Source of the DNA: Propionibacteriaceae bacterium UBA6238
GTDB taxonomy: Bacteria; Actinomycetota; Actinomycetes; Propionibacteriales; Propionibacteriaceae
DNA length: 64,000 bases
Direction: 5' to 3'
NCBI GenBank assembly: GCA_002441465.1
Contig: DJWE01000005.1
Span: 42,086 to 106,085, forward strand
A program made the position numbers and the translations under genes. Below are positions 43,507 to 52,963 of this stretch, piece after piece. The notes below the pieces were generated by a model. That model was given only the letters and a program-made list of their open reading frames with translations. It did no database searches and was not told the origin of the DNA. How positions within the stretch are numbered: position 1 is the first letter of the stretch; each line of letters starts with the position of its first letter.

Positions 43507-43599
43507 GGCCAGCACCATGGTGCTGGCCCTCGATGCGTCCGGACGCTCCGCGAACGGGCAGCAGAACGCCGTCGTCGCCACCCCGGAAGGGGCGACGAC
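43507..43599. terminator. Two hairpins between convergent glnA2 and the ABC operon
   Basis: GGCCAGCACCATGGTGCTGGCC (43507-43528) is a perfect palindrome, here described by its halves GGCCAGCACC and GGTGCTGGCC. GTCGTCGCC (43571-43579) pairs with GGCGACGAC (43591-43599). Both lie between the glnA2 stop and the adaptor stop, one for each direction. Confidence 0.7.
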
Positions 43600-43613
43600 G
43601 ACGGCGAACGGGC

Positions 43614-45314
43614 TCAGCGGCTGGCGGACGCGGTCGGTGCCGCGCTCGCCTGGACCGAGCTGCCCCCCGTGGGCGCGGCCGTGGCCGCAGAGGACGCCGC
43701 AGCCGAAGCCGATGCCGATGACGATGACGTCGAGGTCGTCCGGCGCCGGTTCGTCTGGTTCTCCGGGATCGCCGCGGTGTTGTCGGCCAGGACCACGATC
43801 TGACCGGCCTCGACACCCGAGGTGATCTGCACCCAGCCGCCGCCGACGGCGCCGGTCTGCACGGTGACGGTGGAGGCGGAGGTTGCGTTGGCGCTGTCCA
43901 CCACCTGAACCGTTGCGGTGCCGGTACCGGTCGGTGTGACCGCCGACGCCGGCAGCCGGAGCACACTCGTGGCCGACTTGATCGGGATCAGCACCGACGC
44001 CTTGGCGCCGCTCGCGAGCAGGCCGGACGCATCGCTCACCGACACCGTGGTGGTGTAGGTCGGAGTGTCTCCGCTGGTGCCACTTGTTTCGAGCGAGGCG
44101 ATGCTGGTGATCTTGCCGGTGAGGGTCTTGGTCGACCCGGCCGGGGTCACGGTGACCTCCTGGCCGACCGTGACCAGTTCGCGGGTCGTCAGGGGCAACT
44201 CGAAGCTCACCACGGCGCTGCCGGTGCCGACGATCGTGATCGAACCGGCCGAGGCGCTCTCGCCCACGCTCAGTCCGACCACGCCGACCGTCCCGGAGAT
44301 CGGAGCGACCAGGGTTGCGTTCGCCAGATCCTCCTGGGCGGCGGCCAGATCCTGTTCTGCGCTCAGCAGGCTGGCCTTGGCTTTTGCCACCGCCGACTTG
44401 CTCACGCTCGTGGAGGAGCTGGAGCTGCTCTTCTTGCCCCCGGTGCTCGGCAGCCCACCGCCGGGGCCGCCGGTGAGCTGGCCGACCACCTGCTGAAGGT
44501 TCGCGTTGGCCAAGATCACCTCGGCGCGGGCGTTCGCGCAGTCCTGGAGTTGCTCATCGGTGAAGGAGTCGGAGTCGAGCGTCTTGGCCAGCTGGGACGC
44601 GGTGGCGGTCGCGCTCGGCTCCTCGGTGGCCGCCGCGCTGGACGTCGCGGTGCCGGTCGCGGTGGGCGTGGCCGTCGGCGTCGCCGCAGCGGACGTCTCG
44701 GCCGGCGCCTCCGAGGTGGAGGTCGCGGTGGAGGTCGCGGTCGGTGTGGCCGTCGGAGTGTCCGCCGCAGGCAGGATCGAGTCGAAGATCGCGTTGCACT
44801 TGTCCGCCTCGTCCAGGACGGCGAGGTTCATCCGCGAGGACGCTTCGCTGAGCACGGTCGGATCGATCACCACGCTCGCCGTGGTCGCGCCGCTGGACGA
44901 GCTGGACTTGCTCGAACTGCTCGAGGAGCTGCTCGACGAGCTGGACGGGTGCCTGGCCGAGTACAGCGAAGCTTCGGCCTGGGCGACACTGGTGGTCGCG
45001 TTCAGCACGGCCAGCCGCAACTCGCCCTTGGTCAACACCGCCAGGGTGTCTCCGGCCTCGACCTCGTCACCGACGGCCACGGAGACCTTCTTCACCGTGC
45101 CGCTGACCGAGAAGGACGCCTCGGAGGTGTTCTTCCTGCTGATCGTGCCGGTGGCGGTATAGGTCTGGGTGACGTCCCCGGTCGAGGCGACAGCAGTCAC
45201 GTAGCGCTGGCTGGCGGCACTGGAGGACGTGGCGACGCCGACCCCGATGCCGGCCACCACGGCCAGCGCGGTGCCGGCCCCCAGCACGGCCCGAATACGT
45301 GGGTTCATGGTCAT
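43614..45314 (-). CDS. HlyD/MacA-type adaptor protein with Ser-rich tracts
   Basis: This 566-residue protein has an N-terminal signal anchor (about 7-32), a split lipoyl-like motif (GTVKKVSVAVGDEVEAGDTLAV and the later LVAPISGTVGVVGLSVGES), a helical hairpin and beta-barrel segments typical of membrane-fusion proteins. Polyserine runs occur near residues 124-140 and again around 300, plus a Thr/Ala-rich insert. It is the last gene of a four-gene operon and overlaps the permease by four bases. MacA-like proteins normally link an ABC pump to an outer-membrane channel; here there is only one membrane. Confidence 0.88.
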   Translation of the reverse strand: MTMNPRIRAVLGAGTALAVVAGIGVGVATSSSAASQRYVTAVASTGDVTQTYTATGTISRKNTSEASFSVSGTVKKVSVAVGDEVEAGDTLAVLTKGELRLAVLNATTSVAQAEASLYSARHPSSSSSSSSSSSSKSSSSSGATTASVVIDPTVLSEASSRMNLAVLDEADKCNAIFDSILPAADTPTATPTATSTATSTSEAPAETSAAATPTATPTATGTATSSAAATEEPSATATASQLAKTLDSDSFTDEQLQDCANARAEVILANANLQQVVGQLTGGPGGGLPSTGGKKSSSSSSTSVSKSAVAKAKASLLSAEQDLAAAQEDLANATLVAPISGTVGVVGLSVGESASAGSITIVGTGSAVVSFELPLTTRELVTVGQEVTVTPAGSTKTLTGKITSIASLETSGTSGDTPTYTTTVSVSDASGLLASGAKASVLIPIKSATSVLRLPASAVTPTGTGTATVQVVDSANATSASTVTVQTGAVGGGWVQITSGVEAGQIVVLADNTAAIPENQTNRRRTTSTSSSSASASAAASSAATAAPTGGSSVQASAAPTASASR

Positions 45315-46543
45315 TCACTCCTCAGTGCGTCGATCGGTGCGAGCTTGGCCGCCCGGGAGGCGGGGTAGACACCGGCGACCAGGCCGATACCCAGCGAGAC
45401 CGCGAGGGCGATCAGCGTTGCCGGAATGGAGATGAGCACGGTCATGCTCAGGATCGGAGTCAGGATCGCCGCACCGGCGAAGCCGAGGCCGACGCCGACC
45501 AGGCCACCCAGCACGCCCAGGATGCCCGCCTCCACCAGGAACTGGCGCCTGATCACCCCGGGCGTTGCACCCAGGGCCTTGCGCAGGCCGATCTCCCGAA
45601 CACGCTCGCTGACCGAGACGAGCATGATGTTCATCACGCCGATGCCGCCGACCAACAACGAGATCGCGGCGATGCCGCCGAGCAGCAGGGTCAGGATGCC
45701 GGTCACCGAGGTCGCGGTCTCGACCAGCGACGCCTGAGTGGTCACCGTGAAGTCGGCGTTTTCGGAGGTCACCTGGTGGGAAGCCAGCAGCGCCGTGTTC
45801 ACCTGCTGGTAGGCCGCCGACAGGCTGTCGGTGTCCTTGCCGGACAGGTAGATCGTCGAGACGCTGTTGGCGCTGCTGGAGGTGGACAAGCGGGACGCGA
45901 AGGTCGTGATGGGCACCAGCACGGTGTCGTCGAGACTGCTGGTCGTCGAAGAACCCTCCGACGCCAACACGCCGATGATCGTGAACGACTGGCCGTTGAT
46001 GCTGATCGTCTGGCCGATCGGGGAACCGACCGAGAACAACTCGCTCGACGTCTCCGAACCGATCACGGCGACGTTCGCGGAGGAGTCCACCTCCGCGGTG
46101 GTGAAGAACCGGCCGGTGTCGACTTCTCGGGCACGCACGGTGAGCCACTCGGGCACGGTGCCGACCACGGTCGAGGTCCAGGTCGTCTCCGAGGACTGCA
46201 GCGAGCCGCTGGTGGACGAGGTCGGGGCGACCGCGACCACGTCGGGGGCGATCTGGGGATCGGCCAGCATCTCGGCGTCCTGCATGGTCAGCGTGGACAC
46301 CGCGCTGCCGCCGCCGCGGAAGCCCCCTGAGGAGGTCGACTGGGACGGCGAGACCGAGATCAGGTTCGAGCCGAGCGAGCTGATCTGGTCGGTGATCTGC
46401 TGCTGGGCGCCCTGGCCGAGGCCGACGGTGAGCATCACTGCGGCGATGCCGATCAGGATGCCGAGCATGGTCAGCGCCGAGCGCATCCGGCGCGCATTGA
46501 GTGCTGCGATCGCCGTGCGCAGGGTCTCCGTCCAGCCCATCAT
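45311..46543 (-). CDS. MacB-type ABC exporter permease
   Basis: This 410-residue permease has the MacB layout: one N-terminal helix (about 20-42), a large extracytoplasmic domain (about 45-275), and three C-terminal FtsX-type helices (about 285-400) with the GVMNIMLVSVSERVREIGLR signature. It pairs with the preceding ATPase, whose gene it overlaps by four bases. Substrates for this family range from peptides and antibiotics to lipoproteins. Confidence 0.92.
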   Translation of the reverse strand: MMGWTETLRTAIAALNARRMRSALTMLGILIGIAAVMLTVGLGQGAQQQITDQISSLGSNLISVSPSQSTSSGGFRGGGSAVSTLTMQDAEMLADPQIAPDVVAVAPTSSTSGSLQSSETTWTSTVVGTVPEWLTVRAREVDTGRFFTTAEVDSSANVAVIGSETSSELFSVGSPIGQTISINGQSFTIIGVLASEGSSTTSSLDDTVLVPITTFASRLSTSSSANSVSTIYLSGKDTDSLSAAYQQVNTALLASHQVTSENADFTVTTQASLVETATSVTGILTLLLGGIAAISLLVGGIGVMNIMLVSVSERVREIGLRKALGATPGVIRRQFLVEAGILGVLGGLVGVGLGFAGAAILTPILSMTVLISIPATLIALAVSLGIGLVAGVYPASRAAKLAPIDALRSE

Positions 46544-47250
46544 CGTGCGGCTCCTGCCGTCGCGACCGGGACCGACTCACGCAGCAGCCCGTCGTAGATG
46601 TGCACCAGGTGCTTGGCCCGCTGGCCGACCTCCGCCTCGTGAGTGATCACCACGATGGTGCGACCGGACTCGTTCAGCTCCCCGAACAGCTCCAGGATCT
46701 CTGCGGTCGAGTGGGAGTCGAGGGCACCGGTGGGCTCGTCGGCAAGGATCAGCGCCGGGTCCGTGACCAGCGCTCTCGCCACCGAAACCCGCTGTTGCTG
46801 ACCGCCGGACAGCTCGCCGGGGCGGTGCTGGACGCGCTGGGCCAGGCCCACCTTCTCCAGGGCAGCCATCGCTCGCTCGCGACGCTCGGCCGCAGGCACG
46901 CCGGCGTACACCAGCGGGAGTTCCACGTTTCTGATCGCGGTGAGGCTCGCCAGCAGGTTGAACTGCTGGAACACGAACCCGATCTTCTTGTTGCGCACCT
47001 CGGCCAGTTGCCGCTCCGACATCGAACTGACGTCCGTTCCGTCGAGCAGGTAGGTGCCGGCCGTCGGCACGTCGAGACAGCCGATGATGTGCATCAGCGT
47101 CGACTTGCCCGAGCCTGAGGGGCCCATGATCGCGAGGTATTCCCCTGCGTCCACGTCCAGGTTGATCCCGCGGAGCGCTTCGACCTCCACCACGCCGGTG
47201 GAGTAGGTCTTGCGGACTCCGCTCATCTGCAGCATGCCCATTCCGGTCAC
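46540..47250 (-). CDS. MacB/LolD-type ABC transporter ATPase
   Basis: This 236-residue ATPase shows Walker A GPSGSGKSTL, Q-loop FVFQQFNLL, signature LSGGQQQRV and Walker B LILADEPTGALD. It energises the MacB-type permease next to it. The start overlaps the first adaptor stop (ATGA). Confidence 0.95.
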   Translation of the reverse strand: MTGMGMLQMSGVRKTYSTGVVEVEALRGINLDVDAGEYLAIMGPSGSGKSTLMHIIGCLDVPTAGTYLLDGTDVSSMSERQLAEVRNKKIGFVFQQFNLLASLTAIRNVELPLVYAGVPAAERRERAMAALEKVGLAQRVQHRPGELSGGQQQRVSVARALVTDPALILADEPTGALDSHSTAEILELFGELNESGRTIVVITHEAEVGQRAKHLVHIYDGLLRESVPVATAGAAR

Positions 47251-48497
47251 CGACCGCCCTGGGCGCCGGCCGGCGGGGCGCCGCCACCGGGCGCGCCACC
47301 GCCGTCGAGGCCGCCGGCACCGCCGCCGAAGCCGAAGCTGCCGCCCTGGCTGTCGCTGGAGGAGGTGGAGGTCGAACTCGGCCGGGTGAAACTGATCAGC
47401 ACCGAGTCACCCTCGCTCAGTCCGCTGGTGATCTGGGTGTAGCTGCCGAAGACTTTGCCGATCTCGACCCCGACGGTGCTCTCGCTACCATCGGTCACCT
47501 TGGTCACGACCGTCTTGCCGTTCTCGGTCTTGATCGCCGCAGTCGGCACGGTGAGCACATCGTCGTAGGTTCCGGTGGTGATCGACGCCGTCGCCGTGGT
47601 GCCGGAGTACAAGTCGGTGTGCGTTCCCTTGAGCTTGACCACCACCGGGAAGGTGGCGGTGCCGTCGTCGCTGGTGGACGTGGCCACGATGCCGACCGAA
47701 GCCACCGTTCCGGTGAGGGTGTCGGTGGTTGCGTCGGTGGTCACGCTCACCTTCTGGCCGGCCTTCACGCTGCTCAGGTCCGCAGCCCCGATGCTGCCCT
47801 CCACCTTCCACTTCGAGGTGGCGATAATCACGAACTGGGCAGAGCTGGACGAACTGGACGAACTGGATGTCGAGCTGCTGGAGCTGCTGGAACTGGAGCT
47901 GGAACCGACCGTGTCGCCGACCTCGACGTCCACGCTCGCCACAGTTCCGGCGATCGGCGCCCGAAGCGTGGCGTCCTCCAGGTCCTGCTCCGCGCTGGTC
48001 AGCGCCGCCGACGCCGACGTCACTTGAGCCTTCGCCGAGCGGATCGCCGCGCTGCTGCCGTCGTTGTCGTAGACCTCGCTCAGGTTGGCCTTGGCGGTGG
48101 TCAGGTTGGCTTCGGCGAGATCGACGGCGTTCTGCAGTTCCGAGTCGTCGATGGTGGCCAGCTTCTGGCCCTTCTTGACCGTGTCTCCCGCCTTGACCTT
48201 GACCTTCGTCACGGTGCCGGAGACCGCGAAGCTGACGTCCGACTCCTTCTGTGGGCTGAGCGTGCCGTCGAAGCCCACGGTGAGCGTCTGGGTGCCCTTC
48301 TCGACCTGCACGGTGCGGCTGAACGTGCCGGTTGCGCCGGCCTGATCGCCGCGCAACAGCAGGAAGGTGCCGATACCTGCGCCGCCGAGGACGACGACGG
48401 CAGCCAGGCCGAGGACCAGCCACTTCTTCCAGGTCATCCGGCGCCGGCGGGGCGTATCAGGGTTGTCTGCCGGGAACCCGGTCTCTTCGGTTGTCAT
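47247..48497 (-). CDS. Second HlyD/MacA-type adaptor with polyserine tract
   Basis: This 416-residue adaptor heads the operon. An N-terminal basic region precedes a single membrane helix (about 24-48), then the lipoyl half-motif GTVTKVKVKAGDTVKKGQKLA and the second half TLRAPIAGTVASVDVEVGDTVG. A polyserine run follows at about 205-225. The C-terminus is Gly/Ala/Pro-rich. It is paralogous to the last gene of the operon, so the transporter has two adaptors that may form mixed assemblies. Confidence 0.9.
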   Translation of the reverse strand: MTTEETGFPADNPDTPRRRRMTWKKWLVLGLAAVVVLGGAGIGTFLLLRGDQAGATGTFSRTVQVEKGTQTLTVGFDGTLSPQKESDVSFAVSGTVTKVKVKAGDTVKKGQKLATIDDSELQNAVDLAEANLTTAKANLSEVYDNDGSSAAIRSAKAQVTSASAALTSAEQDLEDATLRAPIAGTVASVDVEVGDTVGSSSSSSSSSSSTSSSSSSSSSAQFVIIATSKWKVEGSIGAADLSSVKAGQKVSVTTDATTDTLTGTVASVGIVATSTSDDGTATFPVVVKLKGTHTDLYSGTTATASITTGTYDDVLTVPTAAIKTENGKTVVTKVTDGSESTVGVEIGKVFGSYTQITSGLSEGDSVLISFTRPSSTSTSSSDSQGGSFGFGGGAGGLDGGGAPGGGAPPAGAQGGR

Positions 48498-48641
48498 CGC
48501 GTACGGTTCTCCTCTGGACGCATAGCCACGGTCCAGACGCTAGAACCCGCACCTGTGCCCGATGCTGCGCGAACCTGTGGTTCGTCTGTGCGCCTGCTCC
48601 GAGTCTGCGATGCCGGCAGGGGGACGTACCGAGCGTCCGGA

Positions 48642-49025
48642 TCAGGAGAGCTCGGGCAACGGCCACACCGTGGCCAGGTCGCTGCGGATTCCGGAAGCTC
48701 TGACCGCGTGGGCGTCCACCGCGTCCGACCAGCTCAGTGAGCCGGCGGCCAGCCGCAGCAGCGTGACCGCGTCGGTCTGGACCACGTTCGGCGGCGTGCC
48801 GCGGGTGTGCCGGCCGCGCTCGCCGATACCGAGCTGCACGGCGGCGAAGGGTGGGACGCGCAGTTCCACCGTCCCACCCGGGTGCCGGGCGGCCAGCAGC
48901 GCGCAGATCGTACGAGCGGCTGCGGCGAGTTCGCTGCGGGGAAGCTCACTGTCGGGATGGTCGGCGAGGGTGGCGGCAGCGGCTCGGAGCTCCTCGATGT
49001 TCGCTGTCGTCACGGCCCTGGCCAC
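48642..49025 (-). CDS. Sterol-carrier-family protein
   Basis: This 127-residue protein ends with a compact block (VELRVPPFAAVQL, RHTRGTPPNVVQTDAVTLLRLAAG, then SGIRSDLATVWPL) seen in actinobacterial proteins annotated as sterol carrier family. Function unknown. TAGCGT on the minus strand ends seven bases before GTG 49025, and the promoter shares its core with the divergent glnE promoter. The frame extends upstream antisense to glnE without being coding. Confidence 0.75.
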   Translation of the reverse strand: MARAVTTANIEELRAAAATLADHPDSELPRSELAAAARTICALLAARHPGGTVELRVPPFAAVQLGIGERGRHTRGTPPNVVQTDAVTLLRLAAGSLSWSDAVDAHAVRASGIRSDLATVWPLPELS

Positions 49026-49031
49026 GAGCCA

Positions 49032-49043
49032 GACGCTAGCATC
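49032..49043. promoter_or_regulatory. Overlapping divergent -10 elements for glnE and the sterol-carrier gene
   Basis: The sequence GACGCTAGCATC reads TAGCAT on the plus strand (49037-49042) and TAGCGT on the minus strand. Each -10 ends seven bases before a GTG start (49050 and 49025). The two promoters share the central GCTAGC and cannot both be occupied at once. Confidence 0.65.
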
Positions 49044-49049
49044 ACACAG

Positions 49050-52025
49050 GTGAGTCGCATCGACAGCCAGCCCGCCCGCCTGGCTCGACTCGGTTTCGCG
49101 GACGCCGCCGCGGCCGCCGCGATGGTCGAGCAGTGGCGCCGGATCGGCACCGCCGACCAGGTCGATCGGGCGCTGGAGGAGCTGCCTGGCACGGCCGATC
49201 CCGATCTCGCGCTGGCCGGCTTCGACCAGCTCGTCACCGCACGCGCCGGGCTGTTCGACGAGATCGGCGCGGACGCGGCGTTCGCCCGCCGCCTGATCGC
49301 CGTGCTCGGCGCGAGCGTGGCCTTGAACCAGCACCTCGGAAACCACCCCGACGACGTATCCGTGCTGGGCGGCAGCGTGGCTCGGCGCACCGCTGCGGAG
49401 CTGCGCGCCGAACTGCTGGACGCGGTCGGTGCCGACCCGGACGACGCCAGCCCGGTCGCGGCGCGGGGACGCTCGGACGACCTGCGCCGCGCCTATCGCC
49501 GGGCCCTGCTGCGGATCGCGTCCCGGGATCTCACCGCCGCCGATCCGCTGGCCGACCTGCCCGAGATCGCCGGCGAACTCGCCGACCTCGCGGACGCGAC
49601 GGTCGAGACCGCGCTGGCGCTGGCCCGGGGCGAGGTGCCGGGCTGGGAGAACTGCCGGATCGGCATCATCGCCCTCGGCAAGACCGGCGCACAGGAACTG
49701 AATTACGTCAGCGACGTCGACGTGCTCTACCTTGCCGAGCCGGCGCTCGGGGTCGACGGGGAACCGGTGTGCGATGCGGGCACGGCGGTCACCGTGGCCA
49801 CTCGCCTGGCCAGCGCGGTGACGAGGATCTGCTCGGCGCACACCGGTGCAGGGACGATTTGGCAGATCGATGCCGCATTGCGTCCGGAAGGCAAGGCGGG
49901 GCCGCTGGTGCGCACCTTGGCCTCGCACCGCGCCTACTACGAGAAGTGGGCGAAGAACTGGGAGTTCCAGGCGATGCTGAAGGCCCGTCCGATGGCCGGC
50001 GACCTGGCGCTCGGCCAGGCGTTCGTCGACATGGTCTGGCCGATGGTCTGGCAGGTCGCCGACAACGACCAGTTCGTCGGCGAGGTGCAGGCCATGCGCC
50101 GACGAGTGATCTCGCTGCTCCCGGCCCGGGAGGCCAGCACCGAGATCAAGCTGGGTGCGGGCGGCCTGCGCGACGTGGAGTTCAGCGTCCAGCTGCTCCA
50201 GCTGGTGCACGGCAGGGCCGATGAACGGTTGCGGCTCCGGGGCACCTTCGAGGCGCTCGCGGCGCTGGTCGACCACGGCTACGTCGGACGCGCGGACGGT
50301 TTCGACCTGGCCATGGCCTATCGGCTGCAGCGGCTGCTCGAGCATCGGATCCAGCTGTATCGACTGCGCCGCACCCACCTGATGCCGGAGGACGAGACCA
50401 ACCAGCGCTGGCTGGCCCGCACGATCGGGCTGCCCGAGCCCAGCGAACTGATGCACCTGTGGCGCTCGACCACACGTCGGGTGCTCACCCTGCACCAGCG
50501 GCTGTTCTACTCGCCGCTGCTCGAGGCGGTGGCGCGGATCCCGTCCGACCAGGTGCGGCTGACCTCCGAGGCGGCTGAGATCCGGCTGCGGGCACTCGGC
50601 TACGGCGATCCGACCGCGGCGCTGCGGCACATCGAGGCGCTCAGCCACGGCATCACGAGACAGGCCGAGATCCAGCGGCAGCTGCTCCCCGCGATGCTCA
50701 CCTGGTTCACTGCGGGCCCCAACCCCGACCACGGGCTGCTCGCGTTCCGACACGTCTCCGAGGCGCTCGGTAGTACACCGTGGTACCTTCGGGCGCTGCG
50801 GGACGGGGATGCGATGGCCGAGCACCTGGCCCGGATCCTCGCGTCGTCCCGGTATGCGGTCGACCTGCTGCTGCGCGCCCCGCAGAACGCCGCGCTGTTG
50901 GGGGATTCGCAGGGACTACAGCCACGTCCGACCGCGGCGATCCTCGCCGAGATGGTGGCGGCGGCGCGTCGGCACGACTCTCCCGAGAGCGCGATCGCCG
51001 CCGTCCGCGCTTCTCGACGCAGCGAACTGCTCCGGCTGGCCATGGCCGACCTGCTCGGCGATCTCGACCTACCCGGGCTGGGCCGGGCGCTCAGCGACTT
51101 GGCCTGCGCCACCATCGACGCGGCGCTCGAGGTGGCCGCGCGCGGGGTGGACGTCCCGCCCATCGCGGTGATCGCGATGGGTCGCTGGGGCGGCGGCGAG
51201 ATGTCCTACTCCTCCGACGCCGACGCGATGTTCGTCGTCGCCGACAGCGATTCGCCGAATGCGGTGCAGGCAGCGACAACGGTGGTGAGCCGACTGCGGG
51301 CGTTGCTGGCCAAGCCCGGCCCCGATCCGGCGCTCACCGTCGACATCGACCTGCGTCCGGAGGGAAAGGGCGGGGCGATGGTGCGCAGCCTCGCCTCCTA
51401 CCGGGCCTACTACGAACGCTGGTCGTCGACCTGGGAATCGCAGGCGTTGCTGCGTGCCTGTGTCGGTGCCGGCGATCAGGAGCTGGGTGCGCAGCTGCTG
51501 GCCTCGATCGATCGGGTCCGCTACCCCAAGGGTGGACTCAGCCATGCCCAGGTGCTCGAGATCCGCAAGCTGAAGGCACGCATGGAGGCCGAGCGGCTGC
51601 CGCGTGGCGGGGATCCGGCCCGGCACGTCAAGCTGGGTCCGGGCGGCCTGTCCGATGTGGAGTGGGTCGTCCAGCTGCTTCAGCTGCATCATGCGGCCGG
51701 GGACCGGCGGCTGCGCACCACCGGGACGCTCCAGGCCTTGGACGCCAGCGTGCTCGCCGGCCTGCTGGACGGCGCCGACGCTGAGTCGCTGCGCACGGCC
51801 TGGCTGCTCGCGAGCCGGATCCGCAACGCGATCATGCTGATGCGCGGGCGTGCCGCGGACAGCCTGCCCACCGACGTCCGCGAGCTGTCTGCCGTTGCGC
51901 AGATCCTCGGCTACGCCAAGGGTGAGTCGTCCCAGTTCGTCGAGGACTACCGCCGGAGTGCCCGGCTGTCGCGGCAGGTGATGGACCGGGTGTTCTGGGA
52001 TGCCCGCCCCGCCTCTCTCGACTAG
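49050..52025 (+). CDS. glnE: Glutamine synthetase adenylyl transferase/adenylyl-removing enzyme
   Basis: This 991-residue bifunctional enzyme reversibly adenylylates GSI. It has two nucleotidyltransferase domains: IIALGKTGAQELNYVSDVDVLYL (near 208-230) with the DxD pair, and VIAMGRWGGGEMSYSSDADAMFV (near 707-730). Two GlnE-type helical domains alternate with them (YYEKWAKNWEFQAMLKARP and YYERWSSTWESQALLRA). The length is typical. The start GTG 49050 fits the leaderless promoter; the frame is open to 48807. Its expected target, glnA1, lies 11 kb downstream. Confidence 0.95.
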   Translation: MSRIDSQPARLARLGFADAAAAAAMVEQWRRIGTADQVDRALEELPGTADPDLALAGFDQLVTARAGLFDEIGADAAFARRLIAVLGASVALNQHLGNHPDDVSVLGGSVARRTAAELRAELLDAVGADPDDASPVAARGRSDDLRRAYRRALLRIASRDLTAADPLADLPEIAGELADLADATVETALALARGEVPGWENCRIGIIALGKTGAQELNYVSDVDVLYLAEPALGVDGEPVCDAGTAVTVATRLASAVTRICSAHTGAGTIWQIDAALRPEGKAGPLVRTLASHRAYYEKWAKNWEFQAMLKARPMAGDLALGQAFVDMVWPMVWQVADNDQFVGEVQAMRRRVISLLPAREASTEIKLGAGGLRDVEFSVQLLQLVHGRADERLRLRGTFEALAALVDHGYVGRADGFDLAMAYRLQRLLEHRIQLYRLRRTHLMPEDETNQRWLARTIGLPEPSELMHLWRSTTRRVLTLHQRLFYSPLLEAVARIPSDQVRLTSEAAEIRLRALGYGDPTAALRHIEALSHGITRQAEIQRQLLPAMLTWFTAGPNPDHGLLAFRHVSEALGSTPWYLRALRDGDAMAEHLARILASSRYAVDLLLRAPQNAALLGDSQGLQPRPTAAILAEMVAAARRHDSPESAIAAVRASRRSELLRLAMADLLGDLDLPGLGRALSDLACATIDAALEVAARGVDVPPIAVIAMGRWGGGEMSYSSDADAMFVVADSDSPNAVQAATTVVSRLRALLAKPGPDPALTVDIDLRPEGKGGAMVRSLASYRAYYERWSSTWESQALLRACVGAGDQELGAQLLASIDRVRYPKGGLSHAQVLEIRKLKARMEAERLPRGGDPARHVKLGPGGLSDVEWVVQLLQLHHAAGDRRLRTTGTLQALDASVLAGLLDGADAESLRTAWLLASRIRNAIMLMRGRAADSLPTDVRELSAVAQILGYAKGESSQFVEDYRRSARLSRQVMDRVFWDARPASLD

Positions 52026-52089
52026 CGCCGCCAGCGGGTCGGAGCGGCCGGGCCCGCGCTGGTAACCCGGCCAACGAGGACCGACGGGT

Positions 52090-52818
52090 TCAGGGCAGGA
52101 GTTCGGCCAGATCGCCGACCACCAGATCGGCACCCGATTCGAGCAGGGCATCCGCGCCCACGCCACGGTTCACCCCGACGACCAGCCCGAAGGCACCCGC
52201 CCGCCCCGCGGCGACGCCGGAGGTGGCGTCCTCGAAGACGACCGCGCGTTCGCGGGGGACGCCCAACGCCCGTGCCGCGAAGGCGAACGTGTCCGGGGCC
52301 GGCTTGCCTGGCAGGCCCTCGCGGCGGGCGACCACGCCGTCCACCACCACCGTGAAGCGATCCCGCAGGCCGGCCGCGGTCAGGACGGACTCCGCGTTGG
52401 CCGACGACGAGACCACCGCGACCCGTGTGCCCAGACCGGACAGATAGTCCAGAAAGCGCACTGACCCGGGGTAGGGCCGGACGCCGTCGGTCGCCAGCAC
52501 CGCGGCGAACGTGTCGTTCTTGCGGTTGCCCAGCCCGCAGACCGTCCGGGCTTGCGGAGGATCGGCCGGATCGCCCAAGGGCAGCTCGATGCCCCGCGAG
52601 GCGAGGAAATCGCGCACCCCGTCGTAGCGGGGCTTGCCGTCGACGTAGGCGAAGTAGTCCGCAGCGGTGTAGGGCTGCTGGCCTTCACGCTCGGCGAGGA
52701 AGTCGTTGAACATGCGCGACCAGGCGGCCATGTGCACCTCCGCGGTGGGGGTGAGCACTCCGTCGAGGTCGAACAGGGCGGCGTCACATACGTCCAGGAG
52801 AGTCTGGTTGGCGCTCAT
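52090..52818 (-). CDS. Beta-phosphoglucomutase-family HAD phosphatase
   Basis: This 242-residue HAD protein starts ALFDLDGVLTPTAEVH with the nucleophile and general acid aspartates, has the cap-domain sequence DYFAYVDGKPRYDGVRDFL, and ends VFEDATSGVAAGRAG. This set, particularly the KPRYDGV cap motif, is typical of trehalose/maltose-linked beta-phosphoglucomutases. No kojibiose or trehalose phosphorylase is adjacent, so a general sugar-phosphatase role cannot be excluded. Confidence 0.85.
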   Translation of the reverse strand: MSANQTLLDVCDAALFDLDGVLTPTAEVHMAAWSRMFNDFLAEREGQQPYTAADYFAYVDGKPRYDGVRDFLASRGIELPLGDPADPPQARTVCGLGNRKNDTFAAVLATDGVRPYPGSVRFLDYLSGLGTRVAVVSSSANAESVLTAAGLRDRFTVVVDGVVARREGLPGKPAPDTFAFAARALGVPRERAVVFEDATSGVAAGRAGAFGLVVGVNRGVGADALLESGADLVVGDLAELLP

Positions 52819-52963
52819 TCGCCGATGCTAGACGAAGCGGGCCGCGGGCGCATGGGTGGGCCGGTACACGCGACGTCGCGACGAGTGGTGAAGCGCATAC
52901 CACGAGAACCAGTGCGCCGAACCCGGTCCGGGTAGAAGTACCCGACCGGTAGTGTGGACGCCG

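Noticed and set aside
42068..43966. Upstream extension of the VOC frame ending at 41678
   Set aside because: It runs antisense to glnA2. The recognisable domain starts at ATG 42067.
49026..50825. Upstream 600 codons of the long minus-strand frame that ends at 48642
   Set aside because: Only the part from GTG 49025 shows family sequence. The rest is antisense to glnE and is basic low-complexity sequence.
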